Assembly: GCA_046583095.1 (NCBI GenBank)
Contig: JAYGDB010000048.1
Location: 19,689-83,688, forward strand
DNA length: 64,000 nucleotides
Reading direction: 5' to 3'
Source of the DNA: JAJDAN01 sp046583095
Lineage (GTDB): Bacteria; Myxococcota_A; UBA9160; UBA4427
Every line of letters starts with the position of its first letter. Positions within the stretch are counted from its first letter, which is position 1. The translations under genes and the position numbers were made by a program. The notes beneath the pieces were generated by a model, which was not told where the DNA came from, made no database searches, and saw nothing but the letters and a program-made list of their open reading frames with translations. Shown here piece by piece: positions 16,558 to 25,682 of this stretch.

Positions 16558-17079
16558 ATGAGCGAGGTCTCGTGCGATGCTTGCGGCGAGTCCTTCGACG
16601 CGCGCGTCCTCGCCTGCTGCCCCGCCTGCCTGGCGGCGCGCTGGCTCGCCACCGAGCGACTGGTTCGCGAGAAGCACGATCCGGCGGCCAACGCGAACCG
16701 GCTCGACAGCTACCGCTCGATTCTCACGCCGCGGACCAAGGCCGATCTCGGCGAGGTGCTGAACCACGCAGCCCGGCACGGACGCTGGTACCGGGATCTC
16801 GACTACGGGATGTGGGTTCACGTCACGCAAGAGCCCCTGGGACGGGTGCCCGGTGTGGGGATCCCGGCCGGACGCGAGAGCGCCGAACACGCCCTGGACT
16901 GCTTGTTCATCGCGGAGGCGGACTCGCCCGAAGAGGCGCACGTCTTCGCTGCGGACGCACAGCGACACGACGCCCAGGTGCTTGCGGGGATTTTCGTACC
17001 CCTAGGGGGGTGCGAGCGACCGGACTGCGAGAACCTCGCCGTTCCCGGTGACTCGCACTGCGTCGCTCACGCGCGGTGA
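16558..17079 (+). CDS. Hypothetical protein with N-terminal CxxC zinc ribbon
   Basis: Protein of 173 residues, not assigned to a named family here. It opens with CDACGESFDARVLACCPACL, two CxxC pairs that could hold one zinc ion. It closes with a second cysteine cluster in CERPDCENLAVPGDSHCVAH. The middle is soluble and has no membrane segment. ATG 16558 is preferred (AGGG upstream) over an in-frame ATG at 16537. Two metal-like knuckles suggest a nucleic-acid or protein contact, but no function is claimed. Confidence 0.75.
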   Translation: MSEVSCDACGESFDARVLACCPACLAARWLATERLVREKHDPAANANRLDSYRSILTPRTKADLGEVLNHAARHGRWYRDLDYGMWVHVTQEPLGRVPGVGIPAGRESAEHALDCLFIAEADSPEEAHVFAADAQRHDAQVLAGIFVPLGGCERPDCENLAVPGDSHCVAHAR

Positions 17080-17185
17080 TGTTCTAGCCGCCCGGGTTGG
17101 AACCAGGAAGCGCGAGGCGGTGACTCTTCCTGTGTCCTCCTAGCGAGTTCCTCGTGGCGGGCCGATCCACCCGCCGGAGCTGGGA

Positions 17186-17213
17186 AGACCCGGGAAGACA
17201 CCTGCCCGGGTCT
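17186..17213. other. Hairpin in convergent intergenic region
   Basis: AGACCCGGG and CCCGGGTCT form a perfect 9-bp stem around a 10-base loop, between the zinc-ribbon gene and the minus-strand beta-barrel gene. Confidence 0.45.
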
Positions 17214-17243
17214 CTCGACTCCCTGCGGCGAGGGCGGACACGC

Positions 17244-17269
17244 CGGCCCGGTGGGAAACCACCGGGCCG
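17244..17269. terminator. Strong hairpin with GAAA tetraloop
   Basis: CGGCCCGGTGG and CCACCGGGCCG form a perfect 11-bp stem closed by GAAA. It is 20 bases beyond the minus-strand stop at 17290. TGTTCTTCTC follows it on the plus strand. It probably terminates transcripts from both directions. Confidence 0.65.
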
Positions 17270-17289
17270 CTGTTCTTCTCGGGGTCGCC

Positions 17290-17898
17290 TCAGTAGCGGT
17301 ACTGAATGCCCACCGTGAAGGTCGTGAACTGGTAGTCATCGAGGGACCCTGCCGGCAGCAGGTAGACGATCTCCAGATCGACGACCACCGCCTCCGAGAG
17401 GTACAAGTCGACGCCGCCACCGATCCTGGCGACGAAGCCCAGATCGGCGTCGCGCTTCTGGGTGAAGGAAAGGAGCCCGACGCCCGCGACCCCGTAGGGC
17501 TGGACCCGGCCGAGCAGCGGATACCCCTTCGCGTTCCCGGTCAGCGACCAGCCGTTGAAGCTATCCTTCGAGCCGCTGGTCCGGTCTTTCACCGAAAAGC
17601 CGCCGTGGAACTGGAAGAGCAGCTCTCCGGCGAAGTTCGGATGCACCCGTGAGCCGCCACGCAGCTCGAACCCTCCCCCATCCTCGGCGCTGATCCCCAG
17701 AGCCGCTCCCCCGATCGCGGCGCCGCGATCGAAGTTCTCGAGCGCGAAGAGAGCGCCGACACCCACGTAGAGCCCCTCGCGAGCGAAGGGGTAGTAGTCA
17801 TCGTCCCAGTCGTCCAGCTGCGCCGAGGCGTGCGGGGCAAAGGCCAGGCAAACTGCTGCGCCGAGCAGCCACGAAGCGGTACCGAAGAAGCGGTGCAT
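17290..17898 (-). CDS. Outer-membrane beta-barrel protein (OmpA/OmpW-like)
   Basis: Exported protein of 202 residues. A signal peptide is evident (hydrophobic stretch, then APHASA before QLDDWDDDYY). The mature part alternates in short amphipathic strands (GLYVGVGALFAL, GGGFELRGGSRVH, FAGELLFQFHGGF) and ends with an aromatic strand finishing QYRY, typical of 8-stranded barrels recognised by BAM. No specific ligand is inferable. It lies 33 bases after the STT3-like gene on the same strand and may be co-transcribed. Confidence 0.8.
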   Translation of the reverse strand: MHRFFGTASWLLGAAVCLAFAPHASAQLDDWDDDYYPFAREGLYVGVGALFALENFDRGAAIGGAALGISAEDGGGFELRGGSRVHPNFAGELLFQFHGGFSVKDRTSGSKDSFNGWSLTGNAKGYPLLGRVQPYGVAGVGLLSFTQKRDADLGFVARIGGGVDLYLSEAVVVDLEIVYLLPAGSLDDYQFTTFTVGIQYRY

Positions 17899-17931
17899 AA
17901 GGCTGGAACCCCCCGCGCGGGGTTTACCACA

Positions 17932-20106
17932 TCAGGGGAAGTCCGGACCGACCACAACGGCTCCAGCACGAACGGCGCGCTCCTCGACGGTCACCGAGAC
18001 GGCCCCCCCTCGCGTCCGGACCACGTAAGGGCCCTCCGGCCGGATTCCTGGCGGACCTCCGCGGCTGGCGTGTGCCAACCGGAGTTCGTAACGACCGGAA
18101 GCGTCCGCCTGCGTCGCGGTGCGGTAGCGGCCCCGTCGCCCTCGGTTGCTCTCGTAAGCGAGGGAGGCCTCCACCTGCGTTCCGGGCGGCGCGCGGCCGA
18201 CCATCCGCGCGCCTTCCACCCGTTCGAAGATGCGAAACTCGGAACGCCCCGCCGCCAGGTACTCTCCGGCAATTCTGGACTCGTAGACCAGGCGGTGGTG
18301 CTGCAGGCCGGGACTGTCATCGACGCTCATGCGTTTGCGCATGGCCTCCCCAAGCAACCGCTCGGGCGGAACATCCGGCAGGCTGCGCACGAGCACGTAG
18401 CGAGCCCGCAGAGCGTCGAGAATCCGAACCGCATCGGGCTCGCGACTCGCAAAGTAGGCGCTGACGCGTCGGAGATTCGCTTCGCCCACGTCATCTCCGA
18501 AGTTGCCGACGATCGTCGGCCGTCGTGCCACGTACTTGAGTAGATGTCCGTAGCCCCAGGGTGCCAGCACGCCGTACTCGGGCAACGCTGCGGGATCGAG
18601 AGGCGACGCGGTAGGCGGCGTACTCTCTCGAAGCCACTCGGCGGCATCGATCAACACGCGGCGCGACAACTCGGATTTCGGAACGTGCATGGGCGACCCG
18701 ACGATCGCGCTGCGCAGATTCTGCAGCGGCAGGCGGTAGCCGCGAAGCGTGGGCCACAACCCGAACAGGACGACCGCCAGCGCCACGCCCGCAACGGCGA
18801 CGCGTGGAGACCCCGTGCGCAGCGATTCCGGGCGGAGGCGCCACGAGGCGACAGCCCCCCAAGCGAGCACCAACGCGAAGGCCGGGGACAGGGAATTGAA
18901 GAAGCGGCGCTGGAGCAGCGTCAGGGCGGCCAGCACCAAGGTCCAACCGATGAGGAGGAAGAGCTGAGCTCGCTTCTCCGAGCGCCGCGCGTGCCAGCCG
19001 AGTGCAGCGAGGGCAACGGGCAGCAGGTAGAGGAACCGCGACAGCCGGAGCTCGGCGTGCCAGGTACCCGGACCCTCCTCCGAGACGAACAGCGGCTTCG
19101 ACTCCTTCACGAGACCCTGGAAGACCTCGTCCTTCGTGAGCCACTGCCAGGACTCCGAGATCCCCGCGAGCAGATCGGGGAATGCGACGAAGCTCGCAGC
19201 CAGGATCGCGAGGCCGAGCGCGAGCACCTGGCCCGCGCGTGCGCCGACCGCCGACCCGGCGGACGCCCTCGACCACAGCAGCAGACAGATCGCCGGGAGC
19301 AGAACGCCGGCAAGGAAGAGCCAGGGCTGAAAGTACGAGAGGACGGCGACGCTGAAGGAACTCCAACCGGGGGTCGGAGTGGCACAAGCCGGCAGCACGA
19401 GCGCCAACGCGAGCGCGTTCGTCAAGATCAGGCTTCGGGCTCGGGCCCGGGCATCATCCGAGACGACCATGGCCACGAGCAAGGCGACTTCGATCACGCC
19501 GACGTGCAACACCATGCCGGGCCAGATCAGCAGTCCAGCTGCCGCGAGTCCGCCCACGACGAGCGCGCGACGCGGGGTGGCCTGCTCGAGCACCGCCATC
19601 GCGGAGGCGAGCAACCCCGTCGAGAGCAGGGCCACCGCAACGTGATGATCGAGGAACCCGATCTGGGAGTACCAGTAGTGGGCGCCCAGGACGCTCAAGA
19701 GCAGCCCCGCGAGGCGTGCCACCGCGAAATCGAACACCCGCTTCGCCAATGCGTAGAGGACGACGACGCAGAGCGCTCCGAGGACCGGCGGTAGCAGGGT
19801 CGCGACGGCCTCCACGACGAACCAATCCGCCACAACATGCACGGGCCAGAGGATCCACGCGACGATGGCGTCGAAGAGCGGTGGCCAGATGGGCGACCCG
19901 CCGGCGGGGAAGTTCACGTAGGGATCGAAGCTGGGGGGCCAGCCACTGTTCGCGAGAGCGACCTGGACGCGACGCATGTGATACCAGGCGTCCATTCCGA
20001 AGAAGACGACCCGGCCGGACTCGATGGTCGTCGGCCAGGGCAGCAATCGGATGGCCAGGGCGAGTGCGAACAGCCCGATCGGAGTGAGGAGAGCACGCTT
20101 CGCCAC
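17932..20106 (-). CDS. STT3-like oligosaccharyltransferase / GT-C membrane glycosyltransferase
   Basis: Integral membrane protein of 724 residues with about a dozen hydrophobic segments and a soluble C-terminal part. It matches STT3/PglB/AglB: the first catalytic-loop acid in FGMDAWYHMRR (near 35), the DHH motif in GFLDHHVAVALL, a TIXE-like LVKESKPLF near 333, and WGYGH (near 517), equivalent to the acceptor-sensing WWDYG. The last about 110 residues form a beta-rich domain. It would move a glycan from a lipid carrier to Asn of exported proteins. GTG start. Divergent from another GT-C protein. No glycan-assembly genes are adjacent. Confidence 0.82.
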   Translation of the reverse strand: MAKRALLTPIGLFALALAIRLLPWPTTIESGRVVFFGMDAWYHMRRVQVALANSGWPPSFDPYVNFPAGGSPIWPPLFDAIVAWILWPVHVVADWFVVEAVATLLPPVLGALCVVVLYALAKRVFDFAVARLAGLLLSVLGAHYWYSQIGFLDHHVAVALLSTGLLASAMAVLEQATPRRALVVGGLAAAGLLIWPGMVLHVGVIEVALLVAMVVSDDARARARSLILTNALALALVLPACATPTPGWSSFSVAVLSYFQPWLFLAGVLLPAICLLLWSRASAGSAVGARAGQVLALGLAILAASFVAFPDLLAGISESWQWLTKDEVFQGLVKESKPLFVSEEGPGTWHAELRLSRFLYLLPVALAALGWHARRSEKRAQLFLLIGWTLVLAALTLLQRRFFNSLSPAFALVLAWGAVASWRLRPESLRTGSPRVAVAGVALAVVLFGLWPTLRGYRLPLQNLRSAIVGSPMHVPKSELSRRVLIDAAEWLRESTPPTASPLDPAALPEYGVLAPWGYGHLLKYVARRPTIVGNFGDDVGEANLRRVSAYFASREPDAVRILDALRARYVLVRSLPDVPPERLLGEAMRKRMSVDDSPGLQHHRLVYESRIAGEYLAAGRSEFRIFERVEGARMVGRAPPGTQVEASLAYESNRGRRGRYRTATQADASGRYELRLAHASRGGPPGIRPEGPYVVRTRGGAVSVTVEERAVRAGAVVVGPDFP

Positions 20107-20156
20107 GGGCGACAGGATACTCCCGCTCGATCGTTTCGCGTATCGTGCCCGAGACG

Positions 20157-21542
20157 ATGGACGGCCGCACAGCCTACTCAGCGAGCTTCACCCTTGCGGC
20201 CCTCGTTCTGGTCGCAACCGCCCTGCGTCTCCCCGGCCTCTTCACCGACTTCTGGCTGGACGAGATCTGGACCCTGAAGATCGTTCTCGGCATCGACAGC
20301 GGATGGGACATCTTCAGCGAAGTTCGCCACTCGAACAACCACCACCTCAACACCCTCATCTTCTACGTGTTGGGCGATCTCGAGCACTGGAGTCTCTATC
20401 GCATCCACTCGTTGCTGGCGGGCGTCGCGAGTGTCGCCCTCGCCTTCCGAATCGGTGCGCGGCGAGGAAGCACCGAAGCTCTCGTGGCCGGCGCGCTGTG
20501 TGCGACCTCCTACCTGCTGATCCACTTCTCGTCCGAGGCGCGCGGTTACGCGCTGATGATCTTCTTCGGACTCGCCTCGTTCTCGTTGCTCGAGGGGTAT
20601 CCTGACAGTCGGACCTGGCGACGGATCACGCTCTTCTGGATCTGCGCGTGCCTCGGCTTTCTCTCGCACCTGATGTACCTGCACGTCTTCGCTGGGGCCG
20701 GAGTCTGGATGGCGCTTCGCCTGTGGCGCGCCGGCGATCTCCTTCCGGGCCTCGTGCGGATCTTCGCCGTCCCCGCCCTCTTCCTGTTCGTGCTCTACTG
20801 GTTCGACGTGCGCCTCATGAAGATCGGCGAAGGCCCGGAGCTCGACGCGCTGGAGGTCTTCCTGCGAGCCGCGTCCTACGCGATCGGCGGCCCCGCCTCG
20901 GGACCGCTGCTGACGGGTGTCGCCGTCGCGGCCGTGGTCCTCTTCGGGGGAGCCGTCGCCTGGTGGGCTCGGGCGAATCGGGACGAGTGGCTCTTCCTGG
21001 CAATCGTGATCTTCGTCTCTCCAACGGTGAGCTTCCTGGTGATGCGCCCAGAGGTCTTTTTCGCGCGGTATTTCCTGATCAGCACGGTCTTCGGGTTGAT
21101 CGCGCTGGCGGGGCCCCTCGCCTGGGCACTCGGACGCGCCGGAGTCGCACGGGTCCTGGCAGGCAGCCTGATCGCCGCGATGTTGCTCGGGAACGGCCTG
21201 AACGTGGCGCACTTCTACCGGGACGGCCGCGGCGACTATCTCGACACACTTCGCATGATCGCGGAGTCCGCAGGCAGCCGTCTGCCGACGGTCGGTAGCG
21301 ACCACCGGTTCCGGAACCACAGCGTGATCCGGTTCTACAACCGCTACATCCCGGTGGACCGCAGGCTCGTCTACCGGGATCAGGAGGACTACCCGGATTG
21401 GTGGCTCGCGCATCGAATCGGACAACTCGGCGACGTCGCCCAGACACGCGCCGGGGACGGCCGAACCTACGAGCTGAAGCGCGTGGCCCGCTACTCGGAC
21501 CTGTCGGGCTGGCACTGGCTCGTCTACCGAAGGGTGGACTGA
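20157..21542 (+). CDS. GT39-like (ArnT/PMT-type) membrane glycosyltransferase
   Basis: Polytopic membrane protein of about 461 residues of the GT-C class. The loop after the first helix carries the acidic pair FWLDEIWTLKIV, as in Pfam PMT_2 / dolichyl-phosphate-mannose mannosyltransferases, and HSNNHHLNTLIFYVLGDL follows, equivalent to the conserved H-N-PPL loop. It probably uses a polyprenyl-phosphate sugar. ATG 20157 or GTG 20145 could be the start; neither has a strong ribosome site. Only 50 bases separate it from the divergent STT3-like gene, suggesting a shared control region and a glycosylation theme. Confidence 0.8.
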   Translation: MDGRTAYSASFTLAALVLVATALRLPGLFTDFWLDEIWTLKIVLGIDSGWDIFSEVRHSNNHHLNTLIFYVLGDLEHWSLYRIHSLLAGVASVALAFRIGARRGSTEALVAGALCATSYLLIHFSSEARGYALMIFFGLASFSLLEGYPDSRTWRRITLFWICACLGFLSHLMYLHVFAGAGVWMALRLWRAGDLLPGLVRIFAVPALFLFVLYWFDVRLMKIGEGPELDALEVFLRAASYAIGGPASGPLLTGVAVAAVVLFGGAVAWWARANRDEWLFLAIVIFVSPTVSFLVMRPEVFFARYFLISTVFGLIALAGPLAWALGRAGVARVLAGSLIAAMLLGNGLNVAHFYRDGRGDYLDTLRMIAESAGSRLPTVGSDHRFRNHSVIRFYNRYIPVDRRLVYRDQEDYPDWWLAHRIGQLGDVAQTRAGDGRTYELKRVARYSDLSGWHWLVYRRVD

Positions 21543-21553
21543 GCCGCGAGCGC

Positions 21554-22627
21554 TTACGCGATCGAGTCGAAGTCCGACACACCCGTCTCCACGTCTTCCA
21601 TCGACTCGAGGATCGTCAGATCGTCCCAAACCGGGATTCCGGCTTCCTTGTACAGTTCGCGACTGCGATCGGTAATCGCACCCACGCGCACCAGCGCGGG
21701 CATCATCAGATCCTTGAACGAGTGCAACCGGTCGGGGGGCGTCGCCGCGTCGATTCCCGCTGCGCCCATCTCGATCAGCGACTTGATGAAATCTCCGGGA
21801 TCGATCCCCACCTTGTCGAGCACAGTCAGGAAGCCCGGATCGGGCGTGCGCGCACCCGTCCCGTCCACGCCGCCCATCGAGTCGGACATCATCTTGATGA
21901 CGTCGAACGCGAACTGGGCGATGTCTTCCTGCTCATCCGGGTGCATCGCCCGAATTGCCTCGCCCACGTAGACGTTGCCGAACGCTACGTGCCGCGACTC
22001 GTCCCGCAGAACGTTCTCGGTGATCTGGCGGAGCAGATCGCAGGTCGTGTCCTTGCGCATGTTGTGGAAGGCGGCGAGGGCAAGGCCCTCGACGACCATG
22101 TTCATTCCAATCGCGATCTTCACCCAGTGATCGGCCTGGAGGGTCGCGTCGATGGTCGCCTTGAGCCACGGCGAGATCGGATAGACGTTGGCGAGCTTCT
22201 TGATGTAGCGGTCGTACACCTCGACGTGCCGCGCCTCGTCCATGGTCTGGGCGGCGGCGTAGAGCTTGCCCTCGTAATCGGGCACCGCGTGGGTCAGCAC
22301 CGCAGCGGTCATCAGCGCGCCCTGCTCGCCGTGCAGGAACTGAGAGAGCAGATGGGCAGTCGACTCGGCGGTGAACAGCTCCTTCTGCGAGGCGGAGAGC
22401 TTCGCGAGCAGCGGGATCTTCTCGAACTCGAGTTGGTCGCCACCAACGAGGGGCTTCGAGGGATCGATCTCGAGGCTCCAATCGATGTCGACATCCGAAT
22501 CCCACATCATCTTTTTCGACTTGGTGTACAGATTCTTCAGCTTGTCCAGGTGGATCTCGTAATCGAACTGCCAGCAGATCTGCATCGACGACTCGAGGAC
22601 GTCGGCCTGTTCCCAATTCGTGCCCAT
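21554..22627 (-). CDS. Ferritin-like diiron-carboxylate protein (copy 1)
   Basis: Protein of 357 residues with a full set of diiron ligands in the E / ExxH / E / ExxH order: E101 (FLHGEQGAL), E131xxH134 (MDEARHVEVY), E180 (VVEGLAL), E210xxH213 (RDESRHVAFG). That layout belongs to RNR-R2-like and bacterial multicomponent-monooxygenase-like oxygen-activating proteins. AAGGGAG precedes ATG 22627. The start of the longer frame at 22912 is rejected. A paralogue with identical ligand spacing lies at 54362-55474. The reaction is unknown; oxygenase or fatty-acyl desaturase-type chemistry is possible. Confidence 0.85.
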   Translation of the reverse strand: MGTNWEQADVLESSMQICWQFDYEIHLDKLKNLYTKSKKMMWDSDVDIDWSLEIDPSKPLVGGDQLEFEKIPLLAKLSASQKELFTAESTAHLLSQFLHGEQGALMTAAVLTHAVPDYEGKLYAAAQTMDEARHVEVYDRYIKKLANVYPISPWLKATIDATLQADHWVKIAIGMNMVVEGLALAAFHNMRKDTTCDLLRQITENVLRDESRHVAFGNVYVGEAIRAMHPDEQEDIAQFAFDVIKMMSDSMGGVDGTGARTPDPGFLTVLDKVGIDPGDFIKSLIEMGAAGIDAATPPDRLHSFKDLMMPALVRVGAITDRSRELYKEAGIPVWDDLTILESMEDVETGVSDFDSIA

Positions 22628-22656
22628 TGCGCGCTCCCTTCGAAGTCCTGAGCTTA

Positions 22657-22669
22657 GGGGCTTTGCCCC
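22657..22669. other. Small hairpin in divergent region
   Basis: GGGGC-TTT-GCCCC lies 30 bases upstream of the ferritin-like gene start. The remaining 22670-22874 region holds no recognisable gene; it must contain promoters for the ferritin-like gene and the VOC-polymerase genes. Confidence 0.35.
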
Positions 22670-22874
22670 CCCAGCGACCAGACCCCCCGCGCTCGCTCGG
22701 GAGAACGAAAGCCACGCTGGCGAGGACGAGGCGCGATCGAAGGGTCGCGCCGAGACCGTCAGTAACGCGCGAGTCGTCGCGCCGGTGTCGCAGCTGACGC
22801 CGCCAGCCGATGGCCCGTGTGACTGCCACGAGCGCCTCCCGCGTGCGATACTGAAACCTTGGAGGTGCCCCCCG

Positions 22875-23249
22875 GTGATCAGCGAAGCCATCCACCACGT
22901 CTCGTTTTCCATTCCCGAGCTCGCTCCCGCGCTTCACTTCTATCAGCAGATCCTCGGCTTCGAGCCCCTCGACCGCCCTTCGATGGGAATCGACGGGGCC
23001 TGGCTCCAAGCCGGCAATACCCAGATCCACCTGATCGTCGCGCCCGAGGGCGCCGACGTCGGAAGCAAACCGAGCAAAACCAATCCGCTCGCGAACCACT
23101 GTGCGTTCGCGATCGACGACTACGAGAAGACTCGAGATCGCCTGAAGCAACACGGCCTCGAGATTGTCGAGGCCGGGGCCGAGCGCGGCCAGATGTGGGT
23201 GAGCGACCCTGCCGGGAACGTCCTGGAGTTCATCTCGCCTCGCCCCTGA
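22875..23249 (+). CDS. VOC/glyoxalase-family protein
   Basis: Single VOC module of 124 residues. ISEAIHHVSFSIPELAPALHFYQQILGFEPL is the usual first repeat with a metal-ligand histidine, ANHCAFAIDDYEKTRDRLKQHGLEI the second, and DPAGNVLEFISPRP holds the closing glutamate. The GTG at 22875 is selected because GGAGGTG lies 8 bases upstream. Probably a metal-dependent lyase, isomerase or methylmalonyl-CoA epimerase-like protein. Only 20 bases precede the DNA polymerase start, so the two are likely co-transcribed. Confidence 0.87.
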   Translation: MISEAIHHVSFSIPELAPALHFYQQILGFEPLDRPSMGIDGAWLQAGNTQIHLIVAPEGADVGSKPSKTNPLANHCAFAIDDYEKTRDRLKQHGLEIVEAGAERGQMWVSDPAGNVLEFISPRP

Positions 23250-23269
23250 GGTCCGGGGTCAACAGTACC

Positions 23270-25609
23270 GTGTCGGACGACGCCAAGTACGAAGGCCTGA
23301 TCCTCCAGCCCACCTATCGGGTGCGGAACGGTCGCCCTGTCGTCCAGCTCTTCGGACGCCTGCTCGACGGGCCCGCATTCCTGGTCGAAGACGATCGCTT
23401 TCGCCCCTACTTCTTCATACGTGCGAGCGAAGCGCATCGCGCCGCCGGCGAGCGCGATGTCCAGGTGCACCGGACCTCCCTCCGCAACCTGCACGGCGAA
23501 GCCATGGCCCAGGTCGTGATGTCTGTACCCTCCGCGGTACCGGCTCTGCGCGATCGCCTGCACGAGCAAGGCGCCGGCCCGTGTGAAGCGGACATCCGGT
23601 TCCCCTACCGATACCTGATCGACCACGGTGTGCGAGCGGCGGTCGAGATCGAGGGCACCTCTCGGAAGCGGGGCGACCTCCTCTACTTCCGCAATCCCGA
23701 GCTCCGCCCGGGGAGCTGCAGACCCCACCTCTCGAGCCTCTCCCTCGACCTCGAGACGACCCTCGACGCGAGCGCGATCTTCTCGGCAGCCTTCGTATAC
23801 AAGGGCGTCGACGAGACGAGCGTCGAAGAGGTGCACGTCGTCTCGGCGGAGCGCGTCGATCACGAGCACACTCACATCCACGACAGCGAGGCCCATCTCC
23901 TGGTGACCGTCGCTCGACGAATCCGCGAGCTGGATCCCGATCTGATCCTCGGCTGGAACGTGGTGGAGTTCGATCTTCGGGTCTTCACCCGTCGCTGTGA
24001 GCACCTGGGGCTGCCACCTCGAGAGTGCCAGCTGGGCCGGATCGAAGGTGCGGTCTCCTTCCAGCAGGATCGCAGCTTCACCAGGCAGAGCCGCGCCGAC
24101 ATCCCGGGACGCATGGTCCTCGACGGCATCCCGCTCGTCCGCGACGCCATGCGGCTGCAGGACTACCGGCTCGAGACCGTCGCACGGGCCGTCCTCGGTC
24201 GGGGCAAGAAGATCGACCACGAGGCACCCGACGCGGGCCTCGAGATCCAACGCCTCTACCGCGAAGAGCGTGCGGCGCTCGTCGAGTACAACCTCGAGGA
24301 CGCCCGACTCGTGGTCGAGATCCTCGAGCACGAAGGATTGCTCGAGCTCGCCCTGGAGCGCAGCCTGCTCTCGGGCATGCAACTCGACCGCGTGGGCGCC
24401 AGTATCGCGTCCTTCGACCTTCTGTATCTACCCGAGCTTCGGCGCCGAGGGTTCGTGGCCCCGAGCGTCGACTCGTCGCGCAAGCAGGAGCCCATCCAGG
24501 GTGGAGCGCTCCTCGACGCCGTTCCCGGCCTGACCTCGAACGTGGCGGTCTTCGATTTCAAGAGCCTCTACCCGAGCCTGGTCCGCACCTTCAACCTCGA
24601 TCCGCTGGCCCTCGCGATGGCGAACGAGTCGGAGCCGGAGACGACCGTCGAAGCCCCGAACGGCGCGCGCTTCTCACGTGAGCCCGCCATCCTGCCCGGC
24701 GTCATCGAGCGTTTCATGGAACGGCGGGAACTCGCCAAGGCGCGCGGCGACCGGCACGCCGACCAGGCCATCAAGATCATGATGAACGCCATGTTCGGCG
24801 TCTTCGCCGCGGGGTCCTGCCGCTTCTTCGACCCCCGTGTTGCAAACGCGATCACCGGCTTCGGCCAGCAAACCCTCGGCTGGACGCGTGACGCGTTCGA
24901 GGCCGAAGGCATGAAGGTCGTGTACGGCGATACCGACTCGGTCTTCGTGCAGTTCGACACTCGCGCCGACGGCCCCAATGCCGCCGAACTTCGCGACCGG
25001 GTCGAGAAACAGATCGCTGCGCGTATCCGGGAGCAGTACGGCGTCGAGCCGCTCCTCACCCTGGAGCTGGAGAAGGTCTACGACCGGCTCTTCCTCCCGC
25101 GCGTGCGCGGCGGCGCGCGCACAAGCAAGAAGCGCTATGCGGGCTGGCTGAATGGCGGGCTCGAGATCGTCGGACTCGAAGCCATTCGGAGGGACTGGCC
25201 GGCGGTGGCCGCACGTCTCCAGGAAGGCATGCTCACGCGCCTCTTCTGCGACGACGAGGTAATGCCCTTCGTCAAGCAGATCGCCCACGAGGTCATGCAG
25301 GGAGAGCGCGACGACGAACTCGTCTATGTGAAACGCATCCGAAAGCCGCTCGAGAGCTACACCGCATCGACGCCACCCCACGTCCAGGCTGCCCGCAAGG
25401 CTGGAGGAACGACGGGGCCCGTCATCCGCTACGTAATCGCACGAACCGGGCCCGAGCCGGTCGTCCCCGGCGGGCCTATTCCCGGAAACATCGATCGCCG
25501 TCACTATCTCGAGCGCGTGCTGAGACCCGTCGCCGACGCCATCCTCGTCGAGATCGGCCACAGTTTCGACGAGGCGATGGGACAACCGCGACAACTCGAC
25601 TTGCTGTGA
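23270..25609 (+). CDS. polB: DNA polymerase II (family B)
   Basis: Family B DNA polymerase of 779 residues, close to E. coli Pol II (783). It carries a 3'-5' exonuclease (Exo I D160-x-E162 in SLDLETT, then NVVEFDLRVF) and palm motifs DFKSLYPSLV (D429) and YGDTDSVFV (D554, D556). The KxY-type KKRYAGW is present. The C-terminus QPRQLDLL fits a beta-clamp-binding QLxLL motif. Role: damage tolerance and replication restart. The GTG at 23270 starts MSDDAKYEGLILQPTYRV. The open frame extends upstream through the VOC gene but is not coding there. SOS control cannot be judged: no LexA box was recognised. Confidence 0.93.
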   Translation: MSDDAKYEGLILQPTYRVRNGRPVVQLFGRLLDGPAFLVEDDRFRPYFFIRASEAHRAAGERDVQVHRTSLRNLHGEAMAQVVMSVPSAVPALRDRLHEQGAGPCEADIRFPYRYLIDHGVRAAVEIEGTSRKRGDLLYFRNPELRPGSCRPHLSSLSLDLETTLDASAIFSAAFVYKGVDETSVEEVHVVSAERVDHEHTHIHDSEAHLLVTVARRIRELDPDLILGWNVVEFDLRVFTRRCEHLGLPPRECQLGRIEGAVSFQQDRSFTRQSRADIPGRMVLDGIPLVRDAMRLQDYRLETVARAVLGRGKKIDHEAPDAGLEIQRLYREERAALVEYNLEDARLVVEILEHEGLLELALERSLLSGMQLDRVGASIASFDLLYLPELRRRGFVAPSVDSSRKQEPIQGGALLDAVPGLTSNVAVFDFKSLYPSLVRTFNLDPLALAMANESEPETTVEAPNGARFSREPAILPGVIERFMERRELAKARGDRHADQAIKIMMNAMFGVFAAGSCRFFDPRVANAITGFGQQTLGWTRDAFEAEGMKVVYGDTDSVFVQFDTRADGPNAAELRDRVEKQIAARIREQYGVEPLLTLELEKVYDRLFLPRVRGGARTSKKRYAGWLNGGLEIVGLEAIRRDWPAVAARLQEGMLTRLFCDDEVMPFVKQIAHEVMQGERDDELVYVKRIRKPLESYTASTPPHVQAARKAGGTTGPVIRYVIARTGPEPVVPGGPIPGNIDRRHYLERVLRPVADAILVEIGHSFDEAMGQPRQLDLL

Positions 25610-25682
25610 CCCCGTTTGTCCCACAGAGTACTAGGGCATGCCGCGAGACACCGACCCGCGGCGCTGTACTCCGCTAGGACCC

